Shown: positions 26,001 to 36,629, counted from the stretch's first letter. The stretch: DNA of 64,000 nt from Sporofaciens musculi (GCF_009830285.1 NZ_WUQX01000001.1:1612501-1676500), one strand, 5' to 3'. Numbers and translations are program-made. The notes: a model not told the origin generated them from the sequence alone.

Positions 26001-29000
26001 CTGGTGATCTGCCACTCGGCGGTGTAGGGGACATACTTGACCTCAATCTTCCCTTGCAGATAGTACGGGGTGTGGAAGGTTTCGTACATGAATTGCTGGA
26101 TGTAGTCTTTGTCAATCCAGGTAGCGCCCAGGCGTACCTCGATTTCCGATGCGTCCAAATCCTTGGGCTGGGCGGCGGTCAGCGCCTCCACATTGACAGA
26201 AAAGGCGGGGTCTTTGTCCGCCGCCCGCTGTGCCTGCCGCAGTTTCCGGCGCACGTTGCCGGAGAGGTATTCATCCGCTGTCACATAACGGGGCGATTCC
26301 CCCTCCGCCAGTGGTCCGGGCAGACGGAAGATCACGCCCCGCAGCTCCTGCGCCAATTCCTCCTGGGTTTTGCCGCTCAGTTCGGCCATGTACGCCATAT
26401 CCACCTCGGCCTTTTCCGCGATGGAAACAGCCAGGGCTTCACTGGCGGTGTCCACCGCAGTAACAGCCTGATGGGGCTTGATGGTGCGCTTGGTGAACAT
26501 ATCCGCCTTTTGCTTCAGATGTCCGTCATCGTCAATGACTTCCAGCGCGCAGAGCAGATAATAGCTGGAATCATCGGCAAAGGCCAGCCGGTTCCCCCGG
26601 TCATTGATCAGCCCGTACTTTGCGGAAAATGCGTCATAGAGCCGGTTCAATTCGGCCTGGGTTTCACGGATTGCCGCATCCGAAACAAAGCTGTCCATCT
26701 GCTGTGCGATGAGCTTCTGCACACAGTCCCGCAGTTCCACCAGCCCCTTTACGCGGGCCTCGGCGGTGGCGTTTAAGTCGGGGCGCACCATGCGGCTGTT
26801 TTCCCGATAGTACACCGCACCGTCCACAACGGTATAGGAATAGTTTTTTACATCAGGGTCAGCGGGGATAGAAGTATCAATTTCTTCCCCCTCGCCCAGC
26901 TCCGGCAGTTCGGCCTCCTGATAGGTCCCGCGAATGTATTTGATGGCGTCGTGCAGCTGGTCGGAAAGTTCCAATCCCTCAATGGGGGCCACTGTGTAAT
27001 CCTGTTTTCCGTATTGGGTGCTTTCTGAAACAGTGCGGCCCAGCACCATTTCCGGGTGGTCCAGGAAATAGCGGTTGATGGTAAAATCATCTTCGGTCTG
27101 TCCGGTCTGCGTCCAGTCCGGGGCAATGTCAATCGGGCGGTCACGTTTTTGCAGGAAAATGATGTCGGATACCACCTCTGTCCCTGCATTGGCCTTAAAC
27201 GCATTGTTGGGCAGACGGATCGCGCCCAACAGCTCCGCCCGCTGTGCCAGATACCGGCGCACCGTAGAATCCTTGGAATCCATCGTGTAGCGGCTGGTGA
27301 CAAAGGCCACCACACCGCCTGGACGCACCTGGTCCAGCGATTTTGCAAAAAAGTAGTTGTGGATGTTGAAGTTCAGCTTGTTATAGGCCCGGTCATTGAC
27401 GGAATACTGGCCAAACGGCACGTTTCCTACGGCTAAATCATAAAAATCCCGCCGGTCAGTGGTTTGAAAGCCCGCGATAGTGATGTCTGCTTTGGGATAG
27501 AGCTGTTTTGCGATGCGCCCGGTGATGGAATCCAGTTCCACGCCGTACAGTTTGCTGCCCCGCATTTCCTCCGGCAGCATACCGAAGAAGTTGCCCACGC
27601 CGCAGGAGGGTTCCAGGATGTTGCCGGTCTGGAATCCCATTTTACCCACCGCTTCATAAATGGCCTGGATAACGGTAGGGCTGGTGTAATGGGCGTTCAG
27701 GGTCGTTCCTCTGGCGGCTTCATATTCCTCCGGGGACAGCGTTGCATAGAGTTCCGCAAACTCCTTGGACCAGGCGGGCTTGCTCTCGTCAAATGCGTCT
27801 GACAGACCGCCCCAGCCCACATACCGGGAAAGGGTTTCCTGTTCCTCCGGCGTGGCCTGCCGGTTTTCAAACTCCAATTCTTTCAGGAGATTGATTGCGT
27901 CCATATTGGCCCGAAACTTTGCTTTTGGCCCTCCTTCGCCCAGGTGAATGTCGGTGATACGGAAGTTCCCGGCAGTCGGCTGGGGAGGGGTGGGTTCCGG
28001 CTCATCAAAGTGCAGCGTATGAATCTCTATATCGTAGGGCAGATGGTTCTGTTCGCCCGGATAACGGGTGACAGGGGTGGTAGTCATTCGCGGCGCTGGT
28101 TCCGGTGCGGGAGGATTCCCCAAATCCGGCTGTTTCTCTGCTGGCTGTTCCTTTAGCTGTGCCGGTTCGTGGGAGAATCCGTCCAGTTCCTGCTGGTAGA
28201 GGGCGCGGAGTGCGGCGGCAACCGGTTCCCAGCTTTCATACAGCGCCGCCAGAACCGTTTCATCCTCCCGCAAAATCTCTACTTCCATGCCTTTGTCGGT
28301 TGTTCTGTAATCTGCCGTATCCCCGGTTTCCAGCTGCATGGTTTCCACTGTACCCGAAAACCGCTGGGAAAGATGCTGGGCAACAGCCGGATTGCCTGCG
28401 CCGCTTCGGAGCAGTACCGCTATATCCTCCTTTGCAGTCGTATCCAGCAAACCGCCCTCCCCGGTCAGGACTTCCCGCAAATCCGGGGAAAACTGGTCCA
28501 GATCGGCGGGGAGATAGTCGGTGATGGCGCTGTTGCGCGGGTCCTGCCGGATGGCGCGTTCAAACTGTTCTTTGCTTTCCGTCCGGTAAATGGGGTAGGC
28601 CAGCGCGGGGTCATTCAGCTGGACATAGCCCCGCTGCAAATCGGTGATGCGGTACTCGGTATTTTCCAGAAAAACAAAATCCCCTACGCCATAGGCCGAT
28701 GCCAGCGGGTCGCGGGGAAGTGTTCCCGGTTCGTCCGCAGCGGGTGCGGCTGTTTCCTGTGCCGGTTCCTCTTGCCGGTCCGCCTTTATCTCTTGTGGTT
28801 CCAGCCCGGCCAGGAATTGCTCCGCAGCTTCTTCTCTTGAAAATGTCCGTACCGTTCCATCGGAGGCGGTATAGTAATCATTGGTCTGATTATCCCAGAC
28901 AGCAAACGCATCTTCCGGGTCGGGAAACGCATCGCTGGTCATAACAACGGAAAAGCGTGGTTCTGCTTCTTCGGCGGCAATCTGCTCCACATCAGCCATG

Positions 29001-30070
29001 ACCTGCTGGATAAAGGGGTCATTGTCCAGCTTCTCCGGTTCTGTTACCTGCCCGTTTACAATGCCGCGCTGGGCCAGATTTTCCCGGATTGCGATAGGGT
29101 CTATATCGTCCAGATTATCCCGTTCAGCCTCTGTAAAAAAGCGGTCCTCTTTGATAAGCTGGGCGATCCGGCGCTGTACCTTGGGCCAGGGCAGTTCCAT
29201 TTCTTCGGGGCTTCCGGCGCGGACAATGAACAGGTTTGTATGTTCAGGACCGCCGTACTCCCTGGACAGCCATGCGGCAGTGTCTTTTTCCCTCCCATGC
29301 TCTTTCATATAGCGGACTACGGCCCGTTTGCTGTCCATATCGCCGTTCCATGCACAGAGGGCTTCGTCAATATCGTCCTGGGAGAGAGGGCGCAGAAGCT
29401 CATGGAGCTTTGGATAGGTTTCGGCAATCACCTCTTGATGCAGGCGGTGGCGGAACTCCGGCACATCCGAATACTGTTTGAGAAGCTGCATATTACCGGA
29501 GCCAAGAACCGCGCGGCGCACAGCGGCGTTGCCCTCAATCACAGCGTTTTCATGGTCAGTATGGCCGCAGGCGTTGCGGTATGCCGTATCCTCCATGATG
29601 GCGGCGGTCACAACCGGCTTGTACTGTTCCAGCAATTCTTCCAGCGCGGGCTGGGGCGGTTCTGTTTCGGTTTCATGGACAGGAGCAGGCTGGCTCTGTG
29701 ATTCTACAATGCCCGCCTCTGCCAGTTCCTTTTCTGCCTGGATTTTCTCATACTGTTCCCGTTCTGCTTCGGTCAGATAACGGTCCTTTTGGATCAGGCC
29801 AGCAACCAGCTTCACGACCTTATCCCAGGTCAGGCGTACATCGTCACAGCCGTTTTTCTGGTAGCGCAGGCCCTTTCCATCGTGATCTTCGCCACTGTGC
29901 GTTGCACCGGACAGTGCGTGGGAGCGTCCGCCGGTTCCGTATTCCTGCCGGAGAAACGCGGTTTTTTCCTTGTCGGTATGGGGCTGCTGGAAAAAGGCAT
30001 AAATGCGCCCTTTGCCCCCGGCAAAACCGCTGCCGCCAGAAAGGGCCGCGCCGATCTCATCTGGTGTTAG
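23051..30070 (-). pseudogene. Giant methylase-helicase gene, 3' part (interrupted by IS)
   Basis: This is the C-terminal 2339 codons of a 2974-residue protein split by an IS3 element. Order in the part: repeated acidic helical modules (TPDEIGAALSGGSGFAGG, RYLTEAEREQYEKI, RFFTEAERDNLD), a linker, an N6-adenine methyltransferase with EPSCGVGNFF and NVPFG (motif IV with V in place of P), an SNF2-type helicase with Walker A HEVGAGKT, DESHNYK and RKGRIERQGNQN, and a C-terminal coiled coil. Such proteins are thought to protect and unwind transferred DNA in ICEs. An internal ATG-like start at 29815 exists, but the natural N-terminus is on the far side of the IS. Read-through across the IS is blocked by stops. 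Confidence 0.9.
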
Positions 30071-30140
30071 TATATAAGTGTGGACAGGAAAAGTTGAACA
30101 ACCTATACTATCAAGTGAAAAAGCAAAGGAGATGTTTTAC

Positions 30141-30417
30141 ATGGCGAAAAACCAGAAATCTTACACTCCGGAATTCAAGCAGCAGATCGTGGATCTGTAT
30201 AATGCCGGAGGAACCTCGTATCCGCAACTGGAGCGTGAATATGGCGTAAATCGAAGCACACTCAGCAACTGGGTAAAACAGCTCTCCCCATCAAAGTATC
30301 CGGGAGGAGACGGTCACCCTTAAGGAGTATAAGGCTCTCCAGAAAGAAATCCAACGCCTTAAGATTGAGAATGAAATATTAAAAAAAGCGACCGCCATAT
30401 TCGCGAAAGAACAATAG
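30141..30417 (+). pseudogene. IS3-family OrfA with frameshift
   Basis: The frame starts MAKNQKSYTPEFKQQIVDLY (AAAGGAG upstream) and has the expected helix-turn-helix (REYGVNRSTLSNWVKQL). It then leaves frame near 30285-30300 and stops at 30323. The usual OrfA end (TVTLKEYKALQKEIQRLK, then EILKKATAIFAKEQ) is found in the next frame up to a TAG at 30415-30417. One base too many, or two too few, near 30290 explains this. The A7G slippery run for OrfAB frameshifting is present at 30381-30388. Confidence 0.8.
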
Positions 30418-31292
30418 CCGAGATTGTTTCCTTTATCCAGAACAACTTAACCCGCTACTGTGTATCTCAGCTTTGCAGCGCTCTGAAATTCCCAAGGAGT
30501 ACCTATTACAAGGCTCTGGTTTGTGTACCCTCAAATAAGCAGAAGGCATATGCGGAATTCGGCAGGAAAGTGAAACAGGCATATGATGACTCAAAACAAA
30601 GGTATGGGGCTGTCAAAATATGCCGTGTGCTGAATGATAATGGTACACCTTGCAGCGTCAAGAGGGTGCAGAGGCATATGGCAGAGCAGGGACTGCGCTC
30701 TATCGTAGTAAAGAAGTACAATCATCATGCCAACCATGGCAGCATCCCGGAGGATAAGAAAAATATCCTGAGGCGTGATTTTGGGACGGAGACCATCAAC
30801 CAGAAATGGTGTACGGATATCACTTACATCCATGTACAGAAAGAAGGATGGACCTATCTGGCTTCTGTCATGGATCTGTGCAGCCGAAAGATTATAGGGT
30901 ATGCCTATGGCACATCTATGACGGCGGAACTGGCGGTTAAAGCGGTAGAAAACGCATGCCTGAATGTCAGGGATACCGAGGGGATCATCCTTCATAGTGA
31001 TCTTGGAAGTCAGTATACGAGCCAGGCATTTGAAGACTGCCTGGGCAGTAAAGGAATCCTGCATTCATTTAGTCGTAAGGGAAATCCATACGATAATGCC
31101 TGTATGGAATCTTTCCATTCCGTACTGAAAAAGGAAGAAATCTATCTTCATACTTACCAGGATTTAAGGGAAGCTCGCAGAGCAATCTTTAAATACATAG
31201 AGGGCTGGTATAACCGTAAACGGATCCATAGCTCTATCGGTTATCTGACACCACAGCAAAAGGAGGATGAGGAACTCAAAAAAGCAGCATAA
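30384..31292 (+). CDS. IS3-family OrfB transposase
   Basis: The frame is open from the slippery A-run and carries HTH_21 (CVSQLCSALKFPRSTYYKAL) and a complete rve core with WCTDITYI, LHSDLGSQYTS and NACMESFHSVLKKE (DDE). The C-terminus ends SIGYLTPQQKEDEELKKAA. It is normally expressed as an OrfAB fusion; a GTG at 30570 would only give a shortened protein. Because OrfA is frameshifted, this copy may depend on another copy's transposase. Confidence 0.85.
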   Translation, partial: KSDRHIRERTIAEIVSFIQNNLTRYCVSQLCSALKFPRSTYYKALVCVPSNKQKAYAEFGRKVKQAYDDSKQRYGAVKICRVLNDNGTPCSVKRVQRHMAEQGLRSIVVKKYNHHANHGSIPEDKKNILRRDFGTETINQKWCTDITYIHVQKEGWTYLASVMDLCSRKIIGYAYGTSMTAELAVKAVENACLNVRDTEGIILHSDLGSQYTSQAFEDCLGSKGILHSFSRKGNPYDNACMESFHSVLKKEEIYLHTYQDLREARRAIFKYIEGWYNRKRIHSSIGYLTPQQKEDEELKKAA

Positions 31293-31324
31293 TCTTTCAA
31301 CTTTTTTTGTCTAAAGTATTGACA

Positions 31325-33232
31325 TAGATCCACATCCTCCGTAATAAACTGCTTAACCGCAGGAACCTCTGCCATTTCAGATGAAAAGGCTTTGTGGGAC
31401 AGTGACAGGTCTTTCAGGTTCTCCCAAATCTCCTTTGGCTTGTGGTAATGGAAACGCAGCAAGTTACGGTCTTGCGTATAGGCAGTCCAAAAGGCGGCGT
31501 ATTCTTCTGTGAGGGGCTGGCGGAAAGCCGGGTCACGCAGCTGCTCAGTGAGCCATGCGGATTCTTCTGGAAACCCGTTGCCCTTGATTTCTGACAGACT
31601 GGGTAAATATCCGGCTTCTCTGGCTTCATCGCTCAAATCGTGATACAGGTTCCAGAGCTTGTTGGCAAGGAGGGAGCGTTCATAACCCTCCGCCTCGGCA
31701 AGCTCCACATTGGAAGCAAATTGACCGGATTCCAGCAGCTCGCCAATTCGTTCCGCCGCGCCCTCCCAGGAAATGACCTGCGCGGATTTATCATAACGGG
31801 CGGATTTTCCATAAGAGAGATGGATTCCGTCCTCACCATACCAGACTGTGATACGGCCTGCATCGGTGGTAAAACCGTTACCGCCATGATAGAGGGATTG
31901 CAGGGCGGCAGCTATTTCCGGGACCGGCTTCTGCTTTTCAAATTCAGCTGTCACGCGCTCCCGCAGACGGTCGGTATTGCCGCCCAGCCGCAGCACATGG
32001 TCGATGTCCTTTTGGGCAAAAGAAAAAGCAGAGGACGCTTTCACATTCTCTGCTTCATCAATATTCTGAATCTGTTCCGCTTCGGACAGAAACAGGTTTA
32101 AGGTCAGCTGTTGATAAGTTCCGCCAGCAGAATCTCCTCCGCCTGGGCCTTGCAGCTGTTCATCAGGCCCACCCACTGCATCATGTCGCGGGCTTTCAGT
32201 TCCTCGGTCACGCCCGCCGCCTGCGCCAGTTCCGGCATCAGCTGCTCCAATCGGCTGTTCGCGGTCCGGTCGATCTCCAACAGGTGCGGGTACAGCTTCT
32301 CGCTCATCAGCAGACGGTTGTAAAGGATGGGCCGGTGATCCTTCAAGTAAGTTTTCCGCATCCTGCCGTACTTGCCCAGGGGCGTTTCGGGCTGTTCTGT
32401 CAGTTGCAGGTTGGGAATCAGATAATTCCCGTTCTGAATGTAAGTTAAGGTGTTGTTCATTTTGCTGGCTCCTTTCTTTGTTGGCCTCTCGTTCCACATT
32501 TAGAATGGTTACGCCGATCTGCCGCAGCACCTGCTGGTTGATCTGGCTGACCGCCGTTCCCAGCGCCCCAACGGTGGCCGGTGTGTTGAAATCGAAAACC
32601 GGCATGAAATCCTCGTGGGTGAAATACTGCTCCGGGGCCAGCCCGCAGCGGGACATCAGGGAATAGGCGATGCTGACGGTGGCGGCGGCTTTGAATTGGA
32701 CTTCGATGTTAAGTTCATCGTACTCCTCCAAAAAGGAATCGTCAACGATGTAAAGGAAGTCCCGCCCGTTGTCCGCCCAGTATTCACCGGCCAGCCTGCG
32801 GGCGATCTCGGTCAGCTGCCCGCCTAAATCATCGCCGCCTACACCATACCGGTTTTCCAGCATGGCGGAGATGGAATCTATATGCCGTTCCTCCATCTTC
32901 CAGAGCCAGGGTGTGCGGGAGTGCGGGCGGGTTCCGGTATCGGAAATGTCAAAGACATACCGCAGCCGGGTCCGGTCCCCGGAATCGTCCACCAGGGCGA
33001 TGCCCTTGGAACCGCGCCGGACATAGCGGCCCATCTTGTCATTCCACAGGTCATACTCCGCGCAGGCGGTAGCGTCCGGGCGCTGGGCGTAGATCATCAG
33101 CTGGTCGTGGAAGGGGTATTTGTAAAGCCTGGAGGCTGTGTCGAGAAACCGCATCCACTCATTCCAGCTGGAAGTAAGCTGCACCGCCGCATGGTCGGCC
33201 ATTTGTGCGTACATCTGCGCTTTGGTTGCCAT
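31325..33232 (-). pseudogene. Giant methylase-helicase gene, 5' part (interrupted by IS)
   Basis: This holds the first 636 codons. The start ATG at 33232 has GGAGGG about 10 nt upstream; the frame to 33346 is not supported. An ArdC-like N-terminal domain (about 1-130: SSWNEWMRFLDTASRLYKYP, QLMIYAQRPDATACAEYDLW) likely binds single-stranded DNA. A predicted helical region follows to about 265. Then comes a Pro/Gly/Arg/Asp-rich linker (about 270-385), which is also read as tnpV in another frame, and more helical modules. The frame meets the IS after DVDL and would add a foreign tail. This truncated product may still be made, but it lacks the methylase and helicase. Confidence 0.9.
32104..32460 (-). 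CDS. tnpV: TnpV family protein, overprinted on the helicase linker
   Basis: 118 residues matching TnpV: MNNTLTYIQNGNYLIPNLQL, ETPLGKYGRMRKTYLKDHRP, LLMSEKLYPHLLEIDRTA, WVGLMNSCKAQAEEILLAEL. It lies wholly inside the 5' part of the giant gene, on the same strand but in another frame. It has its own ATG and AAAGGAG 9 nt upstream. In the giant frame this stretch is low-complexity, so the TnpV frame is the one with normal protein sequence. TnpV function is unknown. The IS insertion at 30071 does not touch it. Confidence 0.8.
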   Translation of the reverse strand: MNNTLTYIQNGNYLIPNLQLTEQPETPLGKYGRMRKTYLKDHRPILYNRLLMSEKLYPHLLEIDRTANSRLEQLMPELAQAAGVTEELKARDMMQWVGLMNSCKAQAEEILLAELINS

Positions 33233-33267
33233 TGTTTTCGGCCCTCCTTTCGGGTTTTGGATAAAAG

Positions 33268-33297
33268 GAAGGGGCGGCACAGCGCTAGCCCCTCCGG
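33268..33297 (-). terminator. GC hairpin between TTRAP gene and giant gene
   Basis: On the minus strand GGGGC pairs with GCCCC across a 12-nt loop, and a TTCCTTTT run follows. It lies between two co-oriented operon genes, so it is more likely a partial terminator or attenuator than a full stop. Confidence 0.4.
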
Positions 33298-33308
33298 TCT
33301 GTTGGTTC

Positions 33309-33524
33309 CTATTCGTCAAAGTCCGGGTACAGTTCCAGACTGTCAAACTCCGCGTCCGTCATGGCGCGCAGCTTATGAAGGGCGCTGTCGGTCAGTTCCA
33401 TCAGCTCCGTTTCCTCCGGCGAGAGGTAGCCGCGCATCTCGGTCAGGCTCTCCATCAGTCCGGCGCGGGTTCCGGTGTTGTATATGCACATCAGATTCAT
33501 TTCTTCAAAGGTAAAGTGTCCCAT
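33309..33524 (-). CDS. TTRAP-type transposon-transfer assisting protein
   Basis: 71 residues of the TTRAP family: FTFEEMNLMCIYNTG, TRAGLMESLTEMRGYL, then an acidic C-terminus (DAEFDSLELYPDFDE). It is a small helical protein found in the core of Tn1549-like elements, between the primase/ArdC gene and the giant helicase. Its role in transfer is only inferred from this position. It starts about 2 nt from the stop of the upstream gene, so it is translationally coupled. Confidence 0.85.
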   Translation of the reverse strand: MGHFTFEEMNLMCIYNTGTRAGLMESLTEMRGYLSPEETELMELTDSALHKLRAMTDAEFDSLELYPDFDE

Positions 33525-33525
33525 A

Positions 33526-36500
33526 TCAAAGCTCCCTTTCCGCGCTCTTTTTCGGCGCTGTCTTTTTGCTTTCCTGCTTCGGCTGCTGGTGGAGCTGTTC
33601 CACCACCGATTTCCGCTTGTCCCCGTCCTCCCGGTGGACCGCAGCCGCCAAATCCATCAGGGAAATCGGCTGGCCGCTTCTGGCCTGCTGTTCCAGCTGG
33701 GCTACGGTCGGCTCTTTGGGACCGTTGTTGATGATCCCGTCAATCATGCCGTAATCGTCCTCCATAGACATTTCCGCATTTTTCAGCGGGTTCGCGTCAA
33801 GAAAACCGGTGATCTGCTGAAAGCCAAAGCTATCGCAGTAATGACAGGATAACGCGCCGTCCCTGCGGATGGCAACGATGTCGCTGACGCTCATGGAGGG
33901 GCTGTGATAGTCCTTGGGGTGTTCGTTGTTGAAGCGGTAGAACAGCTGCTCCGCCACAACTTCCGGCGTATCTTTGCCGGAAAGGGGCGCGGTGTAGATC
34001 AGGTCGTAGTTTTCACGCTCCACCTCGCGCCCGATGGATTGGAGCCAGTCCAGCCCCTCAAAACGGATTTCCCGCAGGCTGTCATCATCCTTTACCTGAT
34101 AGATGGCAAAGCAGTCCCCCTCATGAGAGAGAAACGCCTGCTCCCGTTCCTGCTGGCGGTTCAGCCGGTCCTGCACCAGCCCGTCAAAGGCTGGGCTTTC
34201 CTCCCATTCCTCGCGGGAAAGGGCGAACACCGTACCGGGCAGCTGGGTTTCAAATTCCTCCCGGTCAAAGAGCATTTCCGCGCCGCCCCCGTCCACCACC
34301 GCATACACCGTCAAATCCTGCTCAAACAGTTCCAGCGCCCGCTCTTTGGAGAGGGGCAGCAAGTCCCCGTCCTGATAGCCGCAGTTTTTCAGATCGTCCT
34401 CCCGCAGCAAAGGGTCCGGCATCGGGTATTCATCCAGCGTCTGCTCCGGCGCGTCAGGCAGCGGGGCGGCTTCTGCGGCATGGCCGATGGAATCCAGCGC
34501 CCGCGGGTTTTGGCTGGCGGGCAAAAGGGCGTATTCCCGTTCCTGTTCGGCGGTCAGCGGCTGGGGGTAGTCGATACAGCCAAAGGCAGTGATGGAATCC
34601 TGTTCCACCTTTACCGGCGCGGCAAGTTCAGTGATGGTTTTCCCGTCCATCAAAGGATAGGTTCCCACATCCAGCGATTCCTGGGTAATGTAATAGCGGA
34701 ACATGGAGGGGTCCTGCTCCGGCAGTTCGGCGGGGATTTTCCAGGAGGGTTCCGGTTCAGGGGAAACCTCTTGATTCTCCGTATCGGCCTGCGGGTTTTC
34801 CGGCTGCATGGTTTCTTTTCCGGCGTCCTGCTCCGGCCCGGATTCCAGATCAATGCCGCGCTCCTTGCAGACCTCCTGAAAATGGCGGTCAATATCGGCA
34901 ATCAGAGTACCGGCGGTCTTGTTGATGGTTTCCAAGCTGGCCCGCAGTTCCTTCAGCTCCTTGCCCTGGCTCCAGTTCGCAATGTACCCAAAGCTGTTTG
35001 CGCCGGTCTGAATCCCAAAATATTGGCAGACCGCGTAAGAGATGCTCTCGGCCTCCACCTCCTCAGTGCGCCGGTCCTTTTTATGGTCCTGCAAAAACCG
35101 CTGGGCGGTCTTTTCGCCGCCGTTAAAGTCCAGGCCGGATTCATCGGTCAGGGGGAGATACCCTTGCTCCGGCAGTTCCAGCGGCTTTGCGGTTATGACG
35201 GAACCGGCGTGGTTGACGATAACCCGTTCCTCGACCGCAACCGGCGCGCCGGGGTCATCATCGGAACCGCGCAGGTCATAACAAAACAGTCCGTCCGGCA
35301 GATCGTCTGCGGCAATCCGCTCATTGGAGAACAGGGCTGGCTGTCCAAACAGCTCCACTTCCTGATACAAGGGCGCGTCCGGGTTGTCCGGCACATCAAA
35401 GTTGTGCAGCTTGCTGTGGGCGATCTCATGGACAGCGGCGGAAACCGTCTGCACCTCGCTCATGCCCTGGCGGATGGCGATGCGCTGCTGGCTGGAAGAA
35501 AAATATCCGTCCGTATCCGCGTCCATTTCCTCAAACGCAAGGGGAACCGGGGCGGAGCGTTTCAGCGCCTCCATAAACGCCTCAAAGTGCCGGACATTCC
35601 CGAACAGGTCCGCCGCCAGGGAGGGCAGGGGCTTTCCGTCCGTCTGGCTCACATCAAAGACCTTGACCGGACGGAACAGCGGGATTTCCACCTCTTTTTC
35701 CTCCATGACCACCCTGCCGTTTGCGTCCAGCACCGGTGCATGGGTGTCCGGGTCCAGCTTCTGTTCCTCGATTTTCTTCTTATAGGGGGTGGGCGCGATG
35801 ATGGTGATGCCGCGCTCGCCCTTCTTCACATGGCGCTCAAACTGGTTCTTCCACTTGTTATAGCCAGCCACAAGGGTCGCGTCCGGCTTCTGCATATAGA
35901 TCAGCATGGTATTATTGACCGAGTAGCGGTGGAACCGGGACATCACCGACAGATAGCGCATATACTTTTCGCTCTCAAACAGTTCCTTGATGTTCTGCTC
36001 AATGCCCTCGGTGATTTCCCGCAATCGCTCCCGGTTGGTGGGTTTCTCTGCCATTTCCTTGTTTCTCCTTTCCAAATCCATGATTTTTGTTAGGTGTTCT
36101 GCAATCCATGTTTTTTGTTCCTCGATGCCATCCTCCATCAGAAAGTCCAGAAGATACTCCACATAGTCCTTTTGGTGCAGCGCCTCCACAAAAAGGGGGT
36201 GCGGCTCATCCTCCGGGGTCAGGGGCGCAAGGCCGGTTTCCCAGCCCCGCAGCAGATGGGCGTAGTCTGCCAGCGCGCGGAAACACCGCTGCTTGGATTC
36301 CCGGAATTTCTGCGCTTCTGACTTTTGACGGACATAGGTTTTCTTCGGGGGCGCCTGGCTGTCATAGAGCAGTCCAAAATCCTGGGCCAGTTTTTCCGCA
36401 GCCTCTTTGGGGGAGAGGTTATAGAGCTTGGCGGCAAAGTCGATCACATCACCGTCCGCCCCGCAGCCGAAACAGTGAAAGCGGCGGTCTAATTTCATGC

Positions 36501-36627
36501 TGGGCGTCCTGTCATCGTGAAAGGGACAGCAGGCCATGCCGTTCCGCTTTACCTCGATTCCATAGTGTTCCGCCGCTTCTCTGGTGGTGATGGACTGCTT
36601 TACCGTTTCAAAGACATTCCCGCCCAT
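33526..36627 (-). CDS. CHC2 zinc-finger/ArdC-like/metallopeptidase fusion protein with DUF4316-like end
   Basis: 1033 residues. The N-terminal primase-type CHC2 zinc finger uses C34, H37, C52, C55 (CPFHDD...FHCFGCGADGD), followed by a helical part to about 190. An ArdC-like single-strand-binding domain begins at about 192 (MAEKPTNRERLREITEGIEQ, SRFHRYSVNNTMLIYMQKPD). A zincin site HEIAH lies near 400. The C-terminal part holds YodL/DUF4316-like modules (CGYQDGDLLPLSKERALELF, MSVSDIVAIRRDGALSCHYC). The protein may protect incoming DNA or start its replication. A second start is likely at 36054 (Met192) with AAAGGAG upstream, giving an ArdC-only form. It follows 36630-36911 directly in the transfer operon. 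Confidence 0.88.
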   Translation of the reverse strand: MGGNVFETVKQSITTREAAEHYGIEVKRNGMACCPFHDDRTPSMKLDRRFHCFGCGADGDVIDFAAKLYNLSPKEAAEKLAQDFGLLYDSQAPPKKTYVRQKSEAQKFRESKQRCFRALADYAHLLRGWETGLAPLTPEDEPHPLFVEALHQKDYVEYLLDFLMEDGIEEQKTWIAEHLTKIMDLERRNKEMAEKPTNRERLREITEGIEQNIKELFESEKYMRYLSVMSRFHRYSVNNTMLIYMQKPDATLVAGYNKWKNQFERHVKKGERGITIIAPTPYKKKIEEQKLDPDTHAPVLDANGRVVMEEKEVEIPLFRPVKVFDVSQTDGKPLPSLAADLFGNVRHFEAFMEALKRSAPVPLAFEEMDADTDGYFSSSQQRIAIRQGMSEVQTVSAAVHEIAHSKLHNFDVPDNPDAPLYQEVELFGQPALFSNERIAADDLPDGLFCYDLRGSDDDPGAPVAVEERVIVNHAGSVITAKPLELPEQGYLPLTDESGLDFNGGEKTAQRFLQDHKKDRRTEEVEAESISYAVCQYFGIQTGANSFGYIANWSQGKELKELRASLETINKTAGTLIADIDRHFQEVCKERGIDLESGPEQDAGKETMQPENPQADTENQEVSPEPEPSWKIPAELPEQDPSMFRYYITQESLDVGTYPLMDGKTITELAAPVKVEQDSITAFGCIDYPQPLTAEQEREYALLPASQNPRALDSIGHAAEAAPLPDAPEQTLDEYPMPDPLLREDDLKNCGYQDGDLLPLSKERALELFEQDLTVYAVVDGGGAEMLFDREEFETQLPGTVFALSREEWEESPAFDGLVQDRLNRQQEREQAFLSHEGDCFAIYQVKDDDSLREIRFEGLDWLQSIGREVERENYDLIYTAPLSGKDTPEVVAEQLFYRFNNEHPKDYHSPSMSVSDIVAIRRDGALSCHYCDSFGFQQITGFLDANPLKNAEMSMEDDYGMIDGIINNGPKEPTVAQLEQQARSGQPISLMDLAAAVHREDGDKRKSVVEQLHQQPKQESKKTAPKKSAEREL

Positions 36628-36629
36628 GC

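Larger units (their letters stand above)
30071..31324 (+). mobile_element. IS3-family insertion sequence inside the giant helicase gene
   Basis: 1254 bp, flanked by a 3-bp direct repeat TAG (30068-30070 and 31325-31327). The ends share GACA(G/A)(G/A)AAAAGTTGAA in opposite orientation. Removing the IS and one TAG joins the two gene halves in frame. The transposase genes run against the interrupted gene. Confidence 0.92.

Noticed and set aside
33904-36093. 729-codon plus-strand frame opposite the primase/ArdC gene
   Set aside because: Antisense shadow caused by high G+C and codon bias; no ribosome-binding site and no family match, while the minus frame has clear domains.
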